This document shows positions 1-10,091 of a stretch of DNA of 14,653 bases, piece after piece; position 1 is the first letter of the stretch; each line of letters begins with the position of its first letter. The translations under genes and the position numbers were made by a program. A model generated the notes under the pieces. That model did not search any database, was not told the DNA's origin, and was given only the letters and a program-made list of their open reading frames with translations. The DNA comes from Monoraphidium neglectum (lineage: Eukaryota; Chlorophyta; Chlorophyceae; Sphaeropleales; Selenastraceae). The stretch covers positions 1 to 14,653 of the forward strand of contig NW_014012239.1 in the NCBI RefSeq assembly GCF_000611645.1, given 5' to 3'.

Positions 1-183
1 CCTCCTCACCTGCCCCAACCGGTTTGTCCCCCGCCCTTTGACCACCACTCAAGCCCCTGTCACAGCATCTCCCAACCCACCCGGCCGTAAACTTCCAACC
101 CCACCGCCATTTACATCACCTGGACACAAAAACATGCTAACACTGCAACACCAACCCCATCCAAACCGCAAATGACCCCCCAC

Positions 184-1326
184 CTTCTCCACGGTGGCCA
201 GGAACGGCCTCGTGCTGAGGCGGTCGTACAGGTTGCTCCACAGGTGCTGGCGCAGCATGTAGGCCGACGCCGCCGTCTCGCGCCACGCCTGGGGCGGCCA
301 CAGGTGTGACCGCTCGATGCCCCACAGCCGCTGCCTGCGCGCGCGGGTGCAGGCGCGCGGGTGCGCGGCGGCGGCGGTGGCGCCGACGGCCTCAGTGATC
401 GGTGCGCCGGCCTGGGTCGAGGGCCAACCAACCGTCGGCCCTGCTGCCACATAGGGAGCCGCAGCCTGCTGCCACCGCAGGCCGCCTGAGCAGATGGCTT
501 GTGCCACCAGCAGGATCCGATGCTTCTACTTGCAAGAACCCCCAATTTGGCGCATCGGGGCGCAGTCGCGAAGTTTGGGGCACACCCCGCGCACCGTATG
601 TCCTTGAGCTTCGCTGCGTAGGGCGCCATTGGTGTGCCCTCCCCCCGCTTGTGGTACACCTGCGGCCTCATCAGGCGGGCGGTGTGGCATCAACACGACA
701 ATGGCACCGCCAGCAGGGCAATGCTCGTCCGTCAGGCACGGCTTGGCATGGCCGGCTGCCAGCGAGCTGGTCCAGGCAAGACATGATAGGGCTTGGCCAC
801 CCGCCAGGTTTAAGGCCCCCCCTCTCCCGGGAGGCGCAGGCGTCACGCGGATTCTCGGCAGTGCTGCAGGTTGTGGACAGGCCACGCCTCGCACGCCGCC
901 TCCCTTCAAGTGTGTGCCGTAACCAGGGCTGCCGGATGAACACATGCATGCAACCTTGGCGGGCGGTGCGTGGCCGCCGCAATGGGGCCATGTGTGCTGT
1001 CGCAGGCTCGCCACTGCAAGCGCACCTTGACGACGACCAGCCCCCCATTGTCGTGAACACACAGCAGGGTCTTGATGAAGCGCCCGCTGCCTGTGGCGCG
1101 GCGGCAGCGGAGGGGGGTGGGCGGCTGTGGGGGCGCGGCCGCATGGGGCGCCGCAGGGCGCCGCAGAGGAGCGGGCGGCGCCGCCACCTTGGAGCATGTG
1201 ACCGATTGGAGCCAAACTGCCCTTCCAAGATTGTGCACGTGGCATACCTAGCGTGTCTTTGACAACAACTGGCAGCTCCCCCACGTCAGCCGCCAGCTTC
1301 TGCGGCGCTGCGAGCTGGTTCCCCAT
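184..1326 (-). CDS. VPS15: VPS15 (PI3-kinase regulatory kinase), 5' exons, partial
   Basis: N-terminal 120 residues of the VPS15/PIK3R4 pseudokinase, which anchors the class III PI3-kinase VPS34 on endosomal and autophagic membranes. Four exons on the minus strand: 1248-1326, 1026-1090, 595-659 and 184-334, with phases 1, 0, 2 and 0 that join without a break. The protein begins MGNQL, the N-myristoylation context typical of VPS15. The glycine-rich loop LGSGRF is at residues 26-31 and the VVVK lysine at 48. The segment SHLWPPQAW, then LRQ and DRLSTRPFL, matches the family hallmark with no gap in my alignment to the plant form as I know it. Donors are GTATGC, GTGCGC, GTGCGC and, at 182-183, GTGGGG; acceptors are all CAG. 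Most of the protein (rest of kinase, HEAT and WD40 repeats) lies beyond the left edge. Identity is very likely; exon 4's acceptor sits in a GC-repetitive stretch and is slightly less certain. Confidence 0.94.
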
Positions 1327-2374
1327 GGCTGCGCTTCAATTGCCCCTGCGCGTGCGTCGAGCTGCGTGAGGAGCGTGGCGCTCTCGATGGCGCCGCTGGT
1401 CCAGCCCACTGCCTGGGCGCTCAGGCGCGCAATGTCCAAGTTTTCAACATACTCTTCTATGGTCTTGTGTGCTAGTGAGGGCCTAGATCGGCGTACAGTT
1501 ATAATTGATCAGCTCGCAGTGACAACCAACGCTTCGGCGTCCATATCTGCATTATGAATATTTCAAAGACGATGTTTTCATGAGACTGATCACACACACT
1601 CTCTACTGTACATGCGCATGCACAGCAGTCTGTAGAGCTCGATCTTGCATGCTGTGCCCATCAACATCAGAGAATCCAGAAGTCACGCTTGCAAATTCAG
1701 TGGGATTCATCCACACTCAGCTGGTGTGGCCTTGGCACGCCCACACCCGACACTGCGTCACCAGCCCATCGACCACATGACCCCCTTGACCGACTTGCAA
1801 CATTCGTCCCACGACGTGTCACAGCACATTGTGAGACCACCCTGCCGCGCTGGACCTCGCCCCACTGCCTGCCATGCCATTCCAACATGAGAGTATGCAT
1901 GAGGGGTCCAGCCTGCATCTGCTTGGGTGAATGATGAGAGGGTCTTCACTTGTTGGACTGACCAGGGACATTTAGGCTGGCGATGTGGTGGGTGACACCT
2001 CAATCAATGGGTTGATTACAGCTGATGCAGGACAACACCAATCAAGCAGGTGTGAAATATGCATGAACCAAGACAATTAAATATGTGCAGCAAAGTAGTA
2101 CTTATGCAAGGGCTGCTGTGATTCACACGTGGCCAGGCAGTGCTATCACCACAGCGTTCCTCTGTGGCCATGCACATGCCCGCCCATGCAGAGCCAAGCA
2201 TACAACTTGAGCATTATCCCCAACTGTTGGCCAACGCCCACCGCTCACCACCTCCCTTGTTCCAATTTGCAGGCCGCCCTTGTTGCCCTACGAAGCATGT
2301 CAACTGGCTTCAAAGTTTGCCACTCCCCCGGGCTGCTGCACCGCATGCCATGCCCCCTGGCGTCGTGTGCTCCT
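1327..2374. other. Intergenic: VPS15 promoter side and FkbM-gene 3' flank
   Basis: About 1 kb between the VPS15 start codon and the stop of the upstream minus-strand gene. It should hold the VPS15 leader and promoter at the low end and the 3' UTR of the FkbM gene at the high end. A TATAAC-like element on the minus strand near 1497-1502 is weak. A coding-like open frame next to the VPS15 start is described under findings. I see no tRNA, repeat family or recognisable protein in the rest; the small ORFs here have no family resemblance. Confidence 0.6.
2016..2020 (-). terminator. Candidate poly(A) signal TGTAA for the FkbM gene
   Basis: TGTAA on the minus strand, the usual chlorophyte polyadenylation signal, about 355 nt past the stop codon at 2375-2377. 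It is the only TGTAA I find on that strand in this 3' flank. A pentamer can occur by chance, so this is only a candidate. Confidence 0.4.
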
Positions 2375-5307
2375 TCAGCCCCGAGGCTGCGCGCGCAGCA
2401 GCTCCCTCTTGACGAGGTAAAGATTCTCCCCGGGACCCAGCGGCGCTGATCCCCTGGAGATGGCCGCGTCGTCCAGAAAAGGCCCCTGCGTTGGGGTGCG
2501 GCGGGTGACAAGACAGGCCCTGCGCTCGGTGCCATAGACTAAATGTGCGCTACAGAAAGGTCGATGAATCGCCACAGAGGGGCCAAGGCAGCGTGGCCGG
2601 CAGGGCCAGCACGGCTGACTCTGCACGCACGAGAGGAGACGCCATCGCTGCCGCAGAGAGCTGCATGTAAGCCGTTCAGTGTGCGCCTGCTCGCGTGTAC
2701 CTGGAAGCTGCTGCCTGATATCGCATAGCCAAACTCAGATAAAAACCTGCGCGTGTTTAGTGCATGGCACCAGTGAGAAGAATACTGCATGGCGTGAGGT
2801 GAAAGTGTGGCGGGGTGGCAAAGTGGATTTGTGAACACGAGTGCGGCGGCGCAAAACCAGTCTCTTCCAGCTGGGGCTCCCTCGGGGCCTCTTGGGCCAA
2901 GAGGCAGGTGAGTGGTGTGCGAGGTGTCACCTCAAGAATTTCTTGGCGCGCTCAAGGCCGAGGATACCGATATTGCACTCTGTGGATGACAAAAGATCCA
3001 GCATGAACGTTTCAGCAAGGAGGGCTGTCACTCTAGCGGCAAGGGTGCAACAATTATGTAGCGTGCTGCTGGGGATGCTGCTGCTGCCGCTGCGTGGCTT
3101 GTGGCAGGCCTACCAGAATTTAGGGCTGCAGAGCACATGCATGAGAGCATGTCCTCACCGGCAATGATGTAGAAGACATTGAAGTTCTGCAGCAGGCCGC
3201 TTGCGCCCTTGAGCACCTCGCTCTCAAAGCCCTCCACATCAATCTTCATGAACTGGGGAGGGGGGTGCCGTGCGTGGATTGCACATGTTGCATCACATGC
3301 CACAGCGTACGACGCTGGGCAGGCACATGTTTCACAAGCAACACAGTAAGAAAGTGTGCAGGCATCAAGCAGGCATGGCCAAATGTGTTGTGCGATGACT
3401 GCTCCAGCGGCTGCAAGTTGACCAAGCCGGCCTTTGTGTTGGTATGCGCACAGGTCGCAGCCCTTGAATTGCAAGGAATGCACTCTCTGCTGCAGCACGC
3501 GCGCCCACCTGCACGTCCTCCTCCACCAGACTGTCCAGCCGCATCACGCTCATCTCTCCGCGGACCTGTTCAGGGCACGAAAGCGGCTGCTTTGGGACAC
3601 ACCCAGCAAGAAGAGTGTCAGGTGGCTCCAGGACTGCACCTGGGGAGCCACCTCACCGATGAGGAAGTGGTGGTTGAAATTGGCCAAGCATTTCACCCTC
3701 AAGCAGCACAGCACGAGCCACTTTGGTGGACTTCGTATTGATCATCATACAGAATCGCTGCCACTCAGTGGTGCTGATGGCCGCGTCATTGTTTGGGGGC
3801 AAGGTGATGCCTGTGGCGTGCATCAGGAGCGCACCCTTGCTCATCATCCGGTCTCAAGATCAGTTGGACCAACCTGATAATTGTGACTTGGTTTTGTGTG
3901 ATGCTTGAGGTAGGCATAGGGGTCTTGATCGCAAAGCGTGTGGCCGTCGCCGCGGTTTGTGCCGGCGCTGATGATGTGGCAGGTAGCCCTCCTGCGTACA
4001 AGGTAGATGAGGCATGTCAACAGGCGCGGACTGGAGACCACAACATAGAAGGTGTCACGCCAGACTTGCTTGTGTGAGTCCAGCTTTGTGTGGCATGCTT
4101 TGATGCAGTCTGGTCATACGTAATCCCTGCCTCCCACAGTACTCACTTGGTTCCTAGCCCTGTGCCATACAGCGCCACACGGTCCATGAGCCAGGGATTG
4201 GCGCAGAGGGACGAGCGCACCAGCTGGATATTGCTGGCCATGGCTGCGCGAGCAAGGTGGGGCCAGCAGGCACGATCTCATCGACACCCAGATCCGAGGC
4301 AGGTGAAGAGCGTGCCGTCTCCAAATGTGAGCAGGCAGGTTTGGCGCCACGGGGCACTGTCACAGGCAGAAGGTATTCCAACATGAAGTGGGCAAACACC
4401 GATGGGCCCGCACCACACACCTTCAAAGGCGGCGACCCTGCCGCCTGCTGCGGCAGCGTTTAGCGTGAACCAGCCGATGTTGGCGCCCACATCCACGACT
4501 AAAGGCGACACTGTCCGCCGCCATTTCGAGCGGTCCCCCAGGTCCGCCTTTCTCTGTGGCACAGGTGCTCGCATGGCCCTGCGGTGTATCGAGGTAGGAA
4601 TGGTGCATGCTGCTCAGTGACTGGAGTAGGAGGGCGGCCGTATGTGTGCAGAACATAAATGCCTGACAGGCACCCAGAAAAATGCAAAGGTGCAACAACT
4701 TCTGTGCTCAATAAAGGTTTCCTGGGCAGTCATGCAAGTCAGCTCCTGAAGTCTTCCTTTCCGGCAGTAGAACGGCAACACGACCGCGCGTTGAGAGGGC
4801 AGGCTGCCCAGCTGCCCCCCATCCCGGCCCAGCAGCCCGGTCATCTCACCACAGCATCTGCTGGGTTTCGTGAGGCTCCCATGAGTGCAGGTTCATGATG
4901 GCGGTGCTGACGATGTCGCCGCTTGCATGGACGAAAAGGCTGACGTTGGCAAACGGGACCCGCTGCATGGAGGGGTCGTCCAGGCTGCCATTCCTCGAGC
5001 TGCGATGCAAGCGCAAAACACGTACAGCTACTTTTGACGGGGATGTTGGCATGGCAGCACACTTTATGTGTGCACATGCGCCAAGTGCAAACTGACAATG
5101 ACGTGCTATGCGCGCTGCCAGAGTCTTCCAGACTGTCCGTCCAGCATAGCCGTGCTGCGCCACGCCCTTGGTGCGCATCAGCAGTCGCTGTGCCGTGGAG
5201 GGGCTGCAGCTGCAGAAGCTGGCACGACCTTGTGCCCCATTTGACACGAGCGCGCACGCGCTCGCGCACTCGCACACGCACGCGTGCGCACGCACGCACG
5301 CACGCAC

Positions 5308-5346
<39 letters not shown>

Positions 5347-5894
5347 GGCCCGACCGCCCTCGCCCGCGCCCACCTGCACCACAGCTCCTGCTGGAGGCGC
5401 ACCAGCTCGTGCGCGCGCCCGCTGCTGAGGTCCGCACTCATCTCTAGCAGCGCCGCAGTCGTCATGTCGACGATACTGTCCAGCGGCGGCAGCAGGGGGC
5501 GTGCGTCCGCGTGTGCGTTCCCCACGGACGGCGCTGGCGCGCTGCCGCTGCTGCTGCCGCCCCAGCTAACTTGGCCTCGAGCGCAGGCTGAAGCAGCCGA
5601 GGAAGCGCCGGCGGCGCCATCGCAAGGGGGGTGCAGCGGTTCGGCTGTGATATGGCGGGAGCTCCTGCCCAGTCTACTTGGCGCACCAGTGGCGGCCAGA
5701 AGCAGGGCGCACAGCAGCAGGGTACCTGCATGCAGCAAGAGAGGGGCGGGGGCAGCGCAGTAGCGCAGCAGGAGTTGATGCAGCACAGGGCAAGCAACAA
5801 CCTCATTCGGTTGGCGTCCAATAGTGGACAGCCGCGAATCAGCATGGAGAGAAGCTGTTGCAATCAACCCGCACCGCTCAAGGCCGGCAGCCAT
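2375..5894 (-). CDS. FkbM-family (Methyltransf_21) SAM-dependent methyltransferase, signal-anchored, 10 exons
   Basis: Predicted 466-residue methyltransferase. Exons, in coding order: 5374-5894, 4850-4999, 4421-4578, 4147-4243, 3874-3991, 3509-3565, 3159-3252, 2931-2979, 2701-2746, 2375-2485. Phases agree at all nine junctions. Residues 50-70 (LLLHAGTLLLCALLLAATG region) form one hydrophobic segment near the N terminus, suggesting a type II signal anchor; a Ser/Ala/Gly linker follows. SAM motif I is DVGANIG at 253-259 with the acidic AFE at 274-276. NRGDG follows in exon 5, VRGEM and RLDSL in exon 6, KIDVEGFE at 370-377, and the C-terminal SSFQGPF. These are the ordered landmarks of FkbM enzymes, which mostly O-methylate sugars or other small molecules; the substrate here is unknown. 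The start is the first in-frame ATG after a stop and could be replaced by an unseen upstream exon. Intron 1 carries a long CA tract; intron 5 (308 nt) contains a 64-codon ORF but retaining it would give an early stop. Confidence 0.9.
5271..5345. repeat. 75-nt alternating purine-pyrimidine tract ending in (CA)16, in FkbM intron 1
   Basis: Unbroken alternation of pyrimidine and purine from 5271 to 5345, built from CG, TG and CA steps and ending in 16 pure CA units (5313-5344). It lies in intron 1 of the minus-strand FkbM gene, beginning 28 nt after the 5' splice site, so the transcript carries (GU)16 followed by a GC/GU-rich stretch. Such tracts are classic Z-DNA-prone sequence and are usually length-polymorphic. 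Confidence 0.95.
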
Positions 5895-6875
5895 CTGGGG
5901 CGGGCCCTCTTGTGGCGAAGTGCGCCTCCTGGTGCGGCGCTGCTGAGTGGCGATGGCGTTTTGGGGCGCATGACTTCTGTGGCAGCGTAGCTGCACAGAA
6001 CAAATGACGTTATAACTCTCAGAGTTGTGTACGACTGATACTGAACTGCAACCTGCCTCAGAGCAGACAACACACGCGCAGCATGATCAAGGTGACAAAG
6101 TGTTTGCGTCGCCTCCAAGGTTTCCCCTCGGGTTGGCGCGACGCCTCACAGAGACAGGCCCGCAAGTGCGATCCGTGCGGTTCAATGTGTAAATCTGTTC
6201 CATGGCTGCCAGGCAGTCCCACGTGCATCGGTACGGGGGTCGGGTGGTGCGTCGTGCCCTGATGACTCTGCATGCGCAAGCTTTCGAGATCTGATGTACT
6301 CAATTACATTTTGAATAGCAGTGCCGAGTTCTTGAAAGCGCTACAGACATCACGCAGATCTTGGAGCCGTGCGCCCCTGGCTTGCCTTGCAGCGCGGCAT
6401 GCGGAGGGTGGAATAGTTTCAAAACAGTGTCATAACAAGTGAACCTGTCCACGCGCATCTCATCCCTCCATGTGACAAACGTCACTTACTGTTCAACTGT
6501 ACGGTAGTGCCAGACAACAATCGGAATCATACGCAACTTGTGTGTCAAGCTGACATACAGTACATGGGCTGCACTCTCTTGTTGGCCGTGAGCACTGAAC
6601 TGTCCAATCATATCTCCACAAACTGCCCGCCTGTACTCGCCTGCGCCTGCGCGGTCCTCCTGGCAGCAATCGGATGCTCCAAATACAGGTCTCATTGACG
6701 ACAGTGACCACCACAGATCAAGTGTCGCATTCCACATCTGCTGGGTTTTACAGTGCCGGTCATGGCTGGTCATCGCCGGTCAAAAGGCCAACCAAGGGCC
6801 ACCGAAGCCAAAGTGAAGGGCTGATGCGCCGTCACGACAGCGGACAAGGTGAATGCCGAGCCGCGCGCTGTGCCT
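5895..6875. other. Intergenic: FkbM-gene promoter side and RRP41 3' flank
   Basis: About 1 kb between the FkbM start codon and the RRP41 stop codon, with both genes on the minus strand. It holds the RRP41 3' UTR, with a candidate poly(A) signal at 6748-6752, and the FkbM promoter. A TATAAC element lies on the minus strand at 6009-6014, about 115 nt before the FkbM ATG, next to a small palindrome (AACTCT, one base, AGAGTT, 6014-6026). No small ORF here resembles a known family. Confidence 0.6.
6748..6752 (-). terminator. Candidate poly(A) signal TGTAA for RRP41
   Basis: TGTAA on the minus strand, 124 nt past the RRP41 stop codon, a normal distance for a chlorophyte 3' UTR. Best placed of the three such signals in the window. 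Confidence 0.5.
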
Positions 6876-7159
6876 TCATCCGCGGCCGCCTCCTGCGGCG
6901 CCGCCCCCAGCCGCCATGAGCGCCTTGGTGTGCCCCACCAGCGCCTTGCGCATCGCGGCCGCCACCTCGCGGCAGCCCTGCACCGCCAGCTGCACGCACT
7001 CGTCAAACGCCTCGGCTGCCAGGCGGCCGTCCATCTGATGTGGTGTTGGTGGCAGATGCATATTGAAGGGGGGCGGGGTTGAGGGGTGCAGGCTGAGAGG
7101 AGCGGTGGTTTGACGTGGGGATTTACAGCCCAACGGGGACCGGATAAACACACAAGCGT

Positions 7160-7201
<42 letters not shown>

Positions 7202-9201
7202 TTGCGTGCGTGTGTGTGCACGCACGCAAGCCAAAACATTGTCTCACACCCAAGAACACATACCAACACATACGAGCACCCAAATGCCCGATTGGCCATC
7301 ACCAGCACACACTTGCACCCCCCACACACATACCCCATTCGCATGCACACAAGCACACAAGCACACGTGCACTCACGCACACGCACCCACGCACCTGCAG
7401 CAGGACGATCTTGTCCAGCCCAGGCTGGTACGCCACAGCAACATCGGGCCCCCCTGCGCTGTCTTCTTCGTAATTCATGTCCAGCAGCGGCGTGGACGCC
7501 AGGTAGCCGGCCGCGCAGGCCGCGACCGTGTCGCGCAGCTTGATCCCTGTGGGGGTGTGGGGCGCGGCGGGGGAAGGGGGGCTCAGGTATGCACGGGAGG
7601 GGGGAAGCAGGATGGATCGTAGTGGATGCAGATAGCAGGGCCCGTGCGGCATGGAGGAGGTGACGACAGAGGCTGAGTTGCGGACGCACGAGGGCATGTC
7701 GGGGGAGTTTCAGGCGCACGCAGCGGCGCGAAGCCCTAAAAGCGTGGCCCTTTGCAGCGGCAAGGCCCACCCGCGTCGGCGAGCGCGAGCATGGCGGCGT
7801 TGATGCAGGCGCAGCGAGTGCCGCCGTCCGCCTGGAGCACCTGCAAAACGGGGCAAAATGAGGCACAGCTTGCGTGGGCGTACTACTCGGCTGGTGTTGC
7901 TGCCTTCTGTGATTGCTGTCCCGGGCTATTGACTTGACCCAGGGAATCTTCCTTGTGGGCCCATAAAACTTGCATGCCAGCACGCAACCACTCCGCCGCC
8001 ACGGCGAGTTGATTGCCGCCGCCCCTTCCGCCAGGCCCGCCGCCCTCAAATCCCCCCGACAGATCGCATCCAACTCCATGACATCACCAACCTGCACGTA
8101 CACGTCGATCTGGCTGCGCGCATACTCCTCGAGCTGTATGGTCTGCTCCAGGGTGTTGCGGATCACAGAGGACAGCTCCGTCGACCGCCGATCGCTCTTG
8201 CCGCGCCGCCGCCGCTCGCCTGCGGGGCGCAGCACACGGGTGCCACCGGAACGCTCTATTGAGCGCTAAACGCACGCCCGTGCGGCTCATGCTGCATCAG
8301 CCTGCTGCCAACGGCAATTCTGCCGTGCCCTGATGGCATCACAGCAATTCCTGCGCTCTGATGTTTGACAGCGGTGAAGCACCCGTGGTGCCACAGTGAC
8401 GACTGTGCGCACAGCCTTGCTGTGTTGAAACGGCTGTCGGCGGGGCTCGTCCCATGCTCTTGAGCGCGACGAATCCGAGCAGCAGGCTCTGCTGCTCACC
8501 TGTGCTGAATGCAGCCATTGCGTATTCGCACTTCACTATGGCCCGGTCTGTTTTCAGCTGCGACCGCACCTCCACCTCGCGCGGCCCAAACACAGACGCC
8601 AGCACCTGGGGTCGTGCGGCAGTGGCGGCGGCAGCGAGGCGGTGTGGGGCAGCGCCGAATTGCGGGGCCTGAGGGGCGGCACGCAAGGTCTGTCCAGCGT
8701 GAGGCGCTGATTTGCAGTGAGCGCGTGTCGAAAGGGCCGCCGCCACAGATGTGCACCGGCAACGCTGCTTAGCGTGACTGCGGCAGCCGGGCTCGACCCC
8801 GTGCTGCCGCAGCACCTGCAAACAGCCGCTTTCACGCATGCACGTGTGCATCCGCACGCACACGTGCGCGCAGGCGCAGAAGAAATTAGTTCGCCACGCA
8901 CACACGCGCGCACACACACTGCACGCATGCATGCACACACTCTTCTGCACACGCATGCGCACACGTACACATCGATGAGCTGCGCCGGCGCCAACCCCGT
9001 GTAACACCCAGGCTCCGCAGCAGCGACATCACGCAGGTATCCTCCCTGCGCACAAAGCCGCACCTGCGTGTTGCCCATCTGAAACATAGCCGAGCCGTCT
9101 GCGCTCTGCAGCACGCCGATCTGGCTCCGCATCCGCCGCAGCTCCTTAGGCCGCCGCCCATCCAGCCGCAGGCCGTCGCTGATGAACTCCTTGCGCCCCA
9201 T
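6876..9201 (-). CDS. RRP41: Exosome complex core subunit RRP41 (EXOSC4), 6 exons
   Basis: Predicted 250-residue RNase PH-type subunit of the eukaryotic RNA exosome ring, which processes and degrades RNA 3' to 5' in nucleus and cytoplasm. Exons, in coding order: 9064-9201, 8500-8605, 8219-8500 region's next exon 8092-8219, 7771-7840, 7395-7546, 6876-7034; phases 0, 1, 0, 1, 0 match at every junction and the length fits the family (about 245). Family landmarks in order: SDGLRLDGRRP near residues 8-18, ADGSAMFQMGNT at 34-45, VFGPRE in exon 2, FSTGE and DRRSTEL at 91-97, RSQIDVYVQVLQADGG across the exon 3/4 junction, and NYEEDSAGGPDV at 172-183. The paired aspartates D176 and D182 and arginines R92/R93 correspond to positions important for phosphorolysis in archaeal Rrp41 and kept in plant RRP41. 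Start: ATG at 9201, where homology begins. Introns 1 and 5 are GU-rich in the transcript. Confidence 0.96.
7161..7197. repeat. (CA)18 microsatellite in RRP41 intron 5
   Basis: Eighteen pure CA units plus one C on the plus strand, inside the 360-nt intron 5 (7035-7394) of minus-strand RRP41, so (GU)18 in the transcript. The rest of the donor half of this intron, up to 7394, is also CA/GC-rich on the plus strand. Confidence 0.97.
7201..7230. repeat. Perfect 12-bp inverted repeat beside the (CA)18 tract
   Basis: CTTGCGTGCGTG at 7201-7212 pairs perfectly with CACGCACGCAAG at 7219-7230 around a 6-nt TGTGTG loop. It starts 3 nt from the end of the microsatellite and could form a stable hairpin in RRP41 intron 5 RNA or a cruciform in DNA. 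Confidence 0.9.
8833..8970. repeat. Cluster of alternating purine-pyrimidine tracts in RRP41 intron 1
   Basis: Several runs of CA/CG/TG alternation (about 8833-8850, 8853-8872, 8895-8940 and 8946-8970) broken by short unique stretches, inside the 458-nt intron 1 (8606-9063), the longest intron in the window. Looks like a decayed or interrupted dinucleotide array; GU-rich in the transcript. Confidence 0.85.
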
Positions 9202-9452
9202 GGCGCCTCCACGCCGTTGGTGCTGCTGGAGGCCAGAAGGTGCGGCTTCTGCAGCTCTCTTATGACAGGGGTCCTCCAATTGCGGTTGCTTTGCGCAGGA
9301 CAGAAAGCCGTCCTGGGGAGAGTCAGCGTCTGCTGCTGTGGGGTCTGCGAATGTTGGCCGCCGCAGCAGCAGCACGGGCAGTGTCAGCAGTCGCCCGACA
9401 GCAACGCCTTTCAGCTCGCAGGCTGTCACTGAGTCGGGAGTAACGATAACGA

Positions 9453-10091
9453 TCAGAATAATTCCGTGCACTGCGTGCACACGGCCTCCACTGAAGGGTA
9501 GATGAAGCAAAATGAAGTGTGAGTGGGCAAGCGGAAAGGTAAGTCAACTATAAGGATGTGCTGTACAAGTACAACCGAAGAACCGCTACAGGCCTCATCT
9601 CCCTCCTGGTAGATCACGTGATCTGTGCGCCTGTCCCCTTGGTCTCCCTGGGCCTTCTCCTTAAAAAAGCTACTTGAATTATCATGTCGGCCACATGATT
9701 CACCACAGGAGCTTATTACTCTGCCAACAACGCCTTGATAACAAAATCGCTGACCACAGTTGACCGTTGACAGCAAGGAATGCCGGCTGCAAGGGCGGCT
9801 CATCAGGCTGTGTGTGGCCGTGTTCAGTGAAGCTGAAAGTCTTGGGATGCTGGGAATACCCCCGTGCAAAACTATCCCGCACGTTTCTGACCGGCAGGCA
9901 ACCCTGAAGGCGGTGGCAAGGTTCAATGCACACCTAACAAGCCAGCTCGCGCGATCATTAGTTGGGAGTGTATTGCAAGGCCCGGTAAGCCGTGAACAAT
10001 CGTGGCTGATGCTGCGTCTCGAAATGTGGTAGCGGGTCACAGGTGCGCACAGGGTCAGCCAACCTGCAACAGATGGGATGCTAGGCCCCAT
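9453..10091 (-). CDS. Doubtful 212-residue ORF, unrecognised
   Basis: Open frame from ATG at 10091 to a stop at 9453-9455. The predicted protein is rich in Ser, Arg and Cys and has no domain, signal peptide or motif I recognise. Codon use is mixed, with many A/T third positions, unlike the neighbouring confirmed exons. It lies where the RRP41 promoter and the 3' UTR of the next gene would be expected. It may be a chance ORF, a decayed element fragment or a lineage-specific gene; I favour chance. Confidence 0.15.
   Translation of the reverse strand: MGPSIPSVAGWLTLCAPVTRYHISRRSISHDCSRLTGPCNTLPTNDRASWLVRCALNLATAFRVACRSETCGIVLHGGIPSIPRLSASLNTATHSLMSRPCSRHSLLSTVNCGQRFCYQGVVGRVISSCGESCGRHDNSSSFFKEKAQGDQGDRRTDHVIYQEGDEACSGSSVVLVQHILIVDLPFRLPTHTSFCFIYPSVEAVCTQCTELF
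9611..9624. promoter_or_regulatory. 14-bp perfect palindrome with G-box core
   Basis: AGATCACGTGATCT is fully self-complementary and centred on CACGTG, the G-box/E-box bound by plant bZIP and bHLH factors. It lies about 410 nt upstream of the RRP41 start codon. The sequence is certain; a binding role is inferred. Confidence 0.45.

Noticed and set aside
1..183. Possible further VPS15 exon at the left edge
   Set aside because: No CAG acceptor followed by the expected kinase-domain sequence is visible; the next exon is probably beyond the window.
402..1262. Long plus-strand ORF of 286 codons
   Set aside because: It is the antisense shadow of VPS15 exons and introns in GC-rich sequence, with no recognisable domain.
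3653..3847. 64-codon minus-strand ORF inside FkbM intron 5 as an extra exon
   Set aside because: Exon 5 ends HNYQ in phase 0 and exon 6 begins VRGEM in phase 0, which joins well for this family; reading through from exon 5 meets a stop within ten codons.
4841..5437. Val/Cys and Arg/Ala dipeptide-repeat ORFs across the CA tract
   Set aside because: They are translations of the microsatellite in FkbM intron 1, not proteins; the same holds at 7086-7622 and 12480-13310.
4854..6748. Shared 14-mer CATCTGCTGGGTTT at about 4855 and 6736
   Set aside because: One copy is in a coding exon, and one shared 14-mer is about what chance gives in a window of this size.
8092..8219. A wording slip in the RRP41 exon list that might suggest an exon 8219-8500
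   Set aside because: Exon 3 is 8092-8219 and exon 2 is 8500-8605; 8220-8499 is intron 2 (280 nt).
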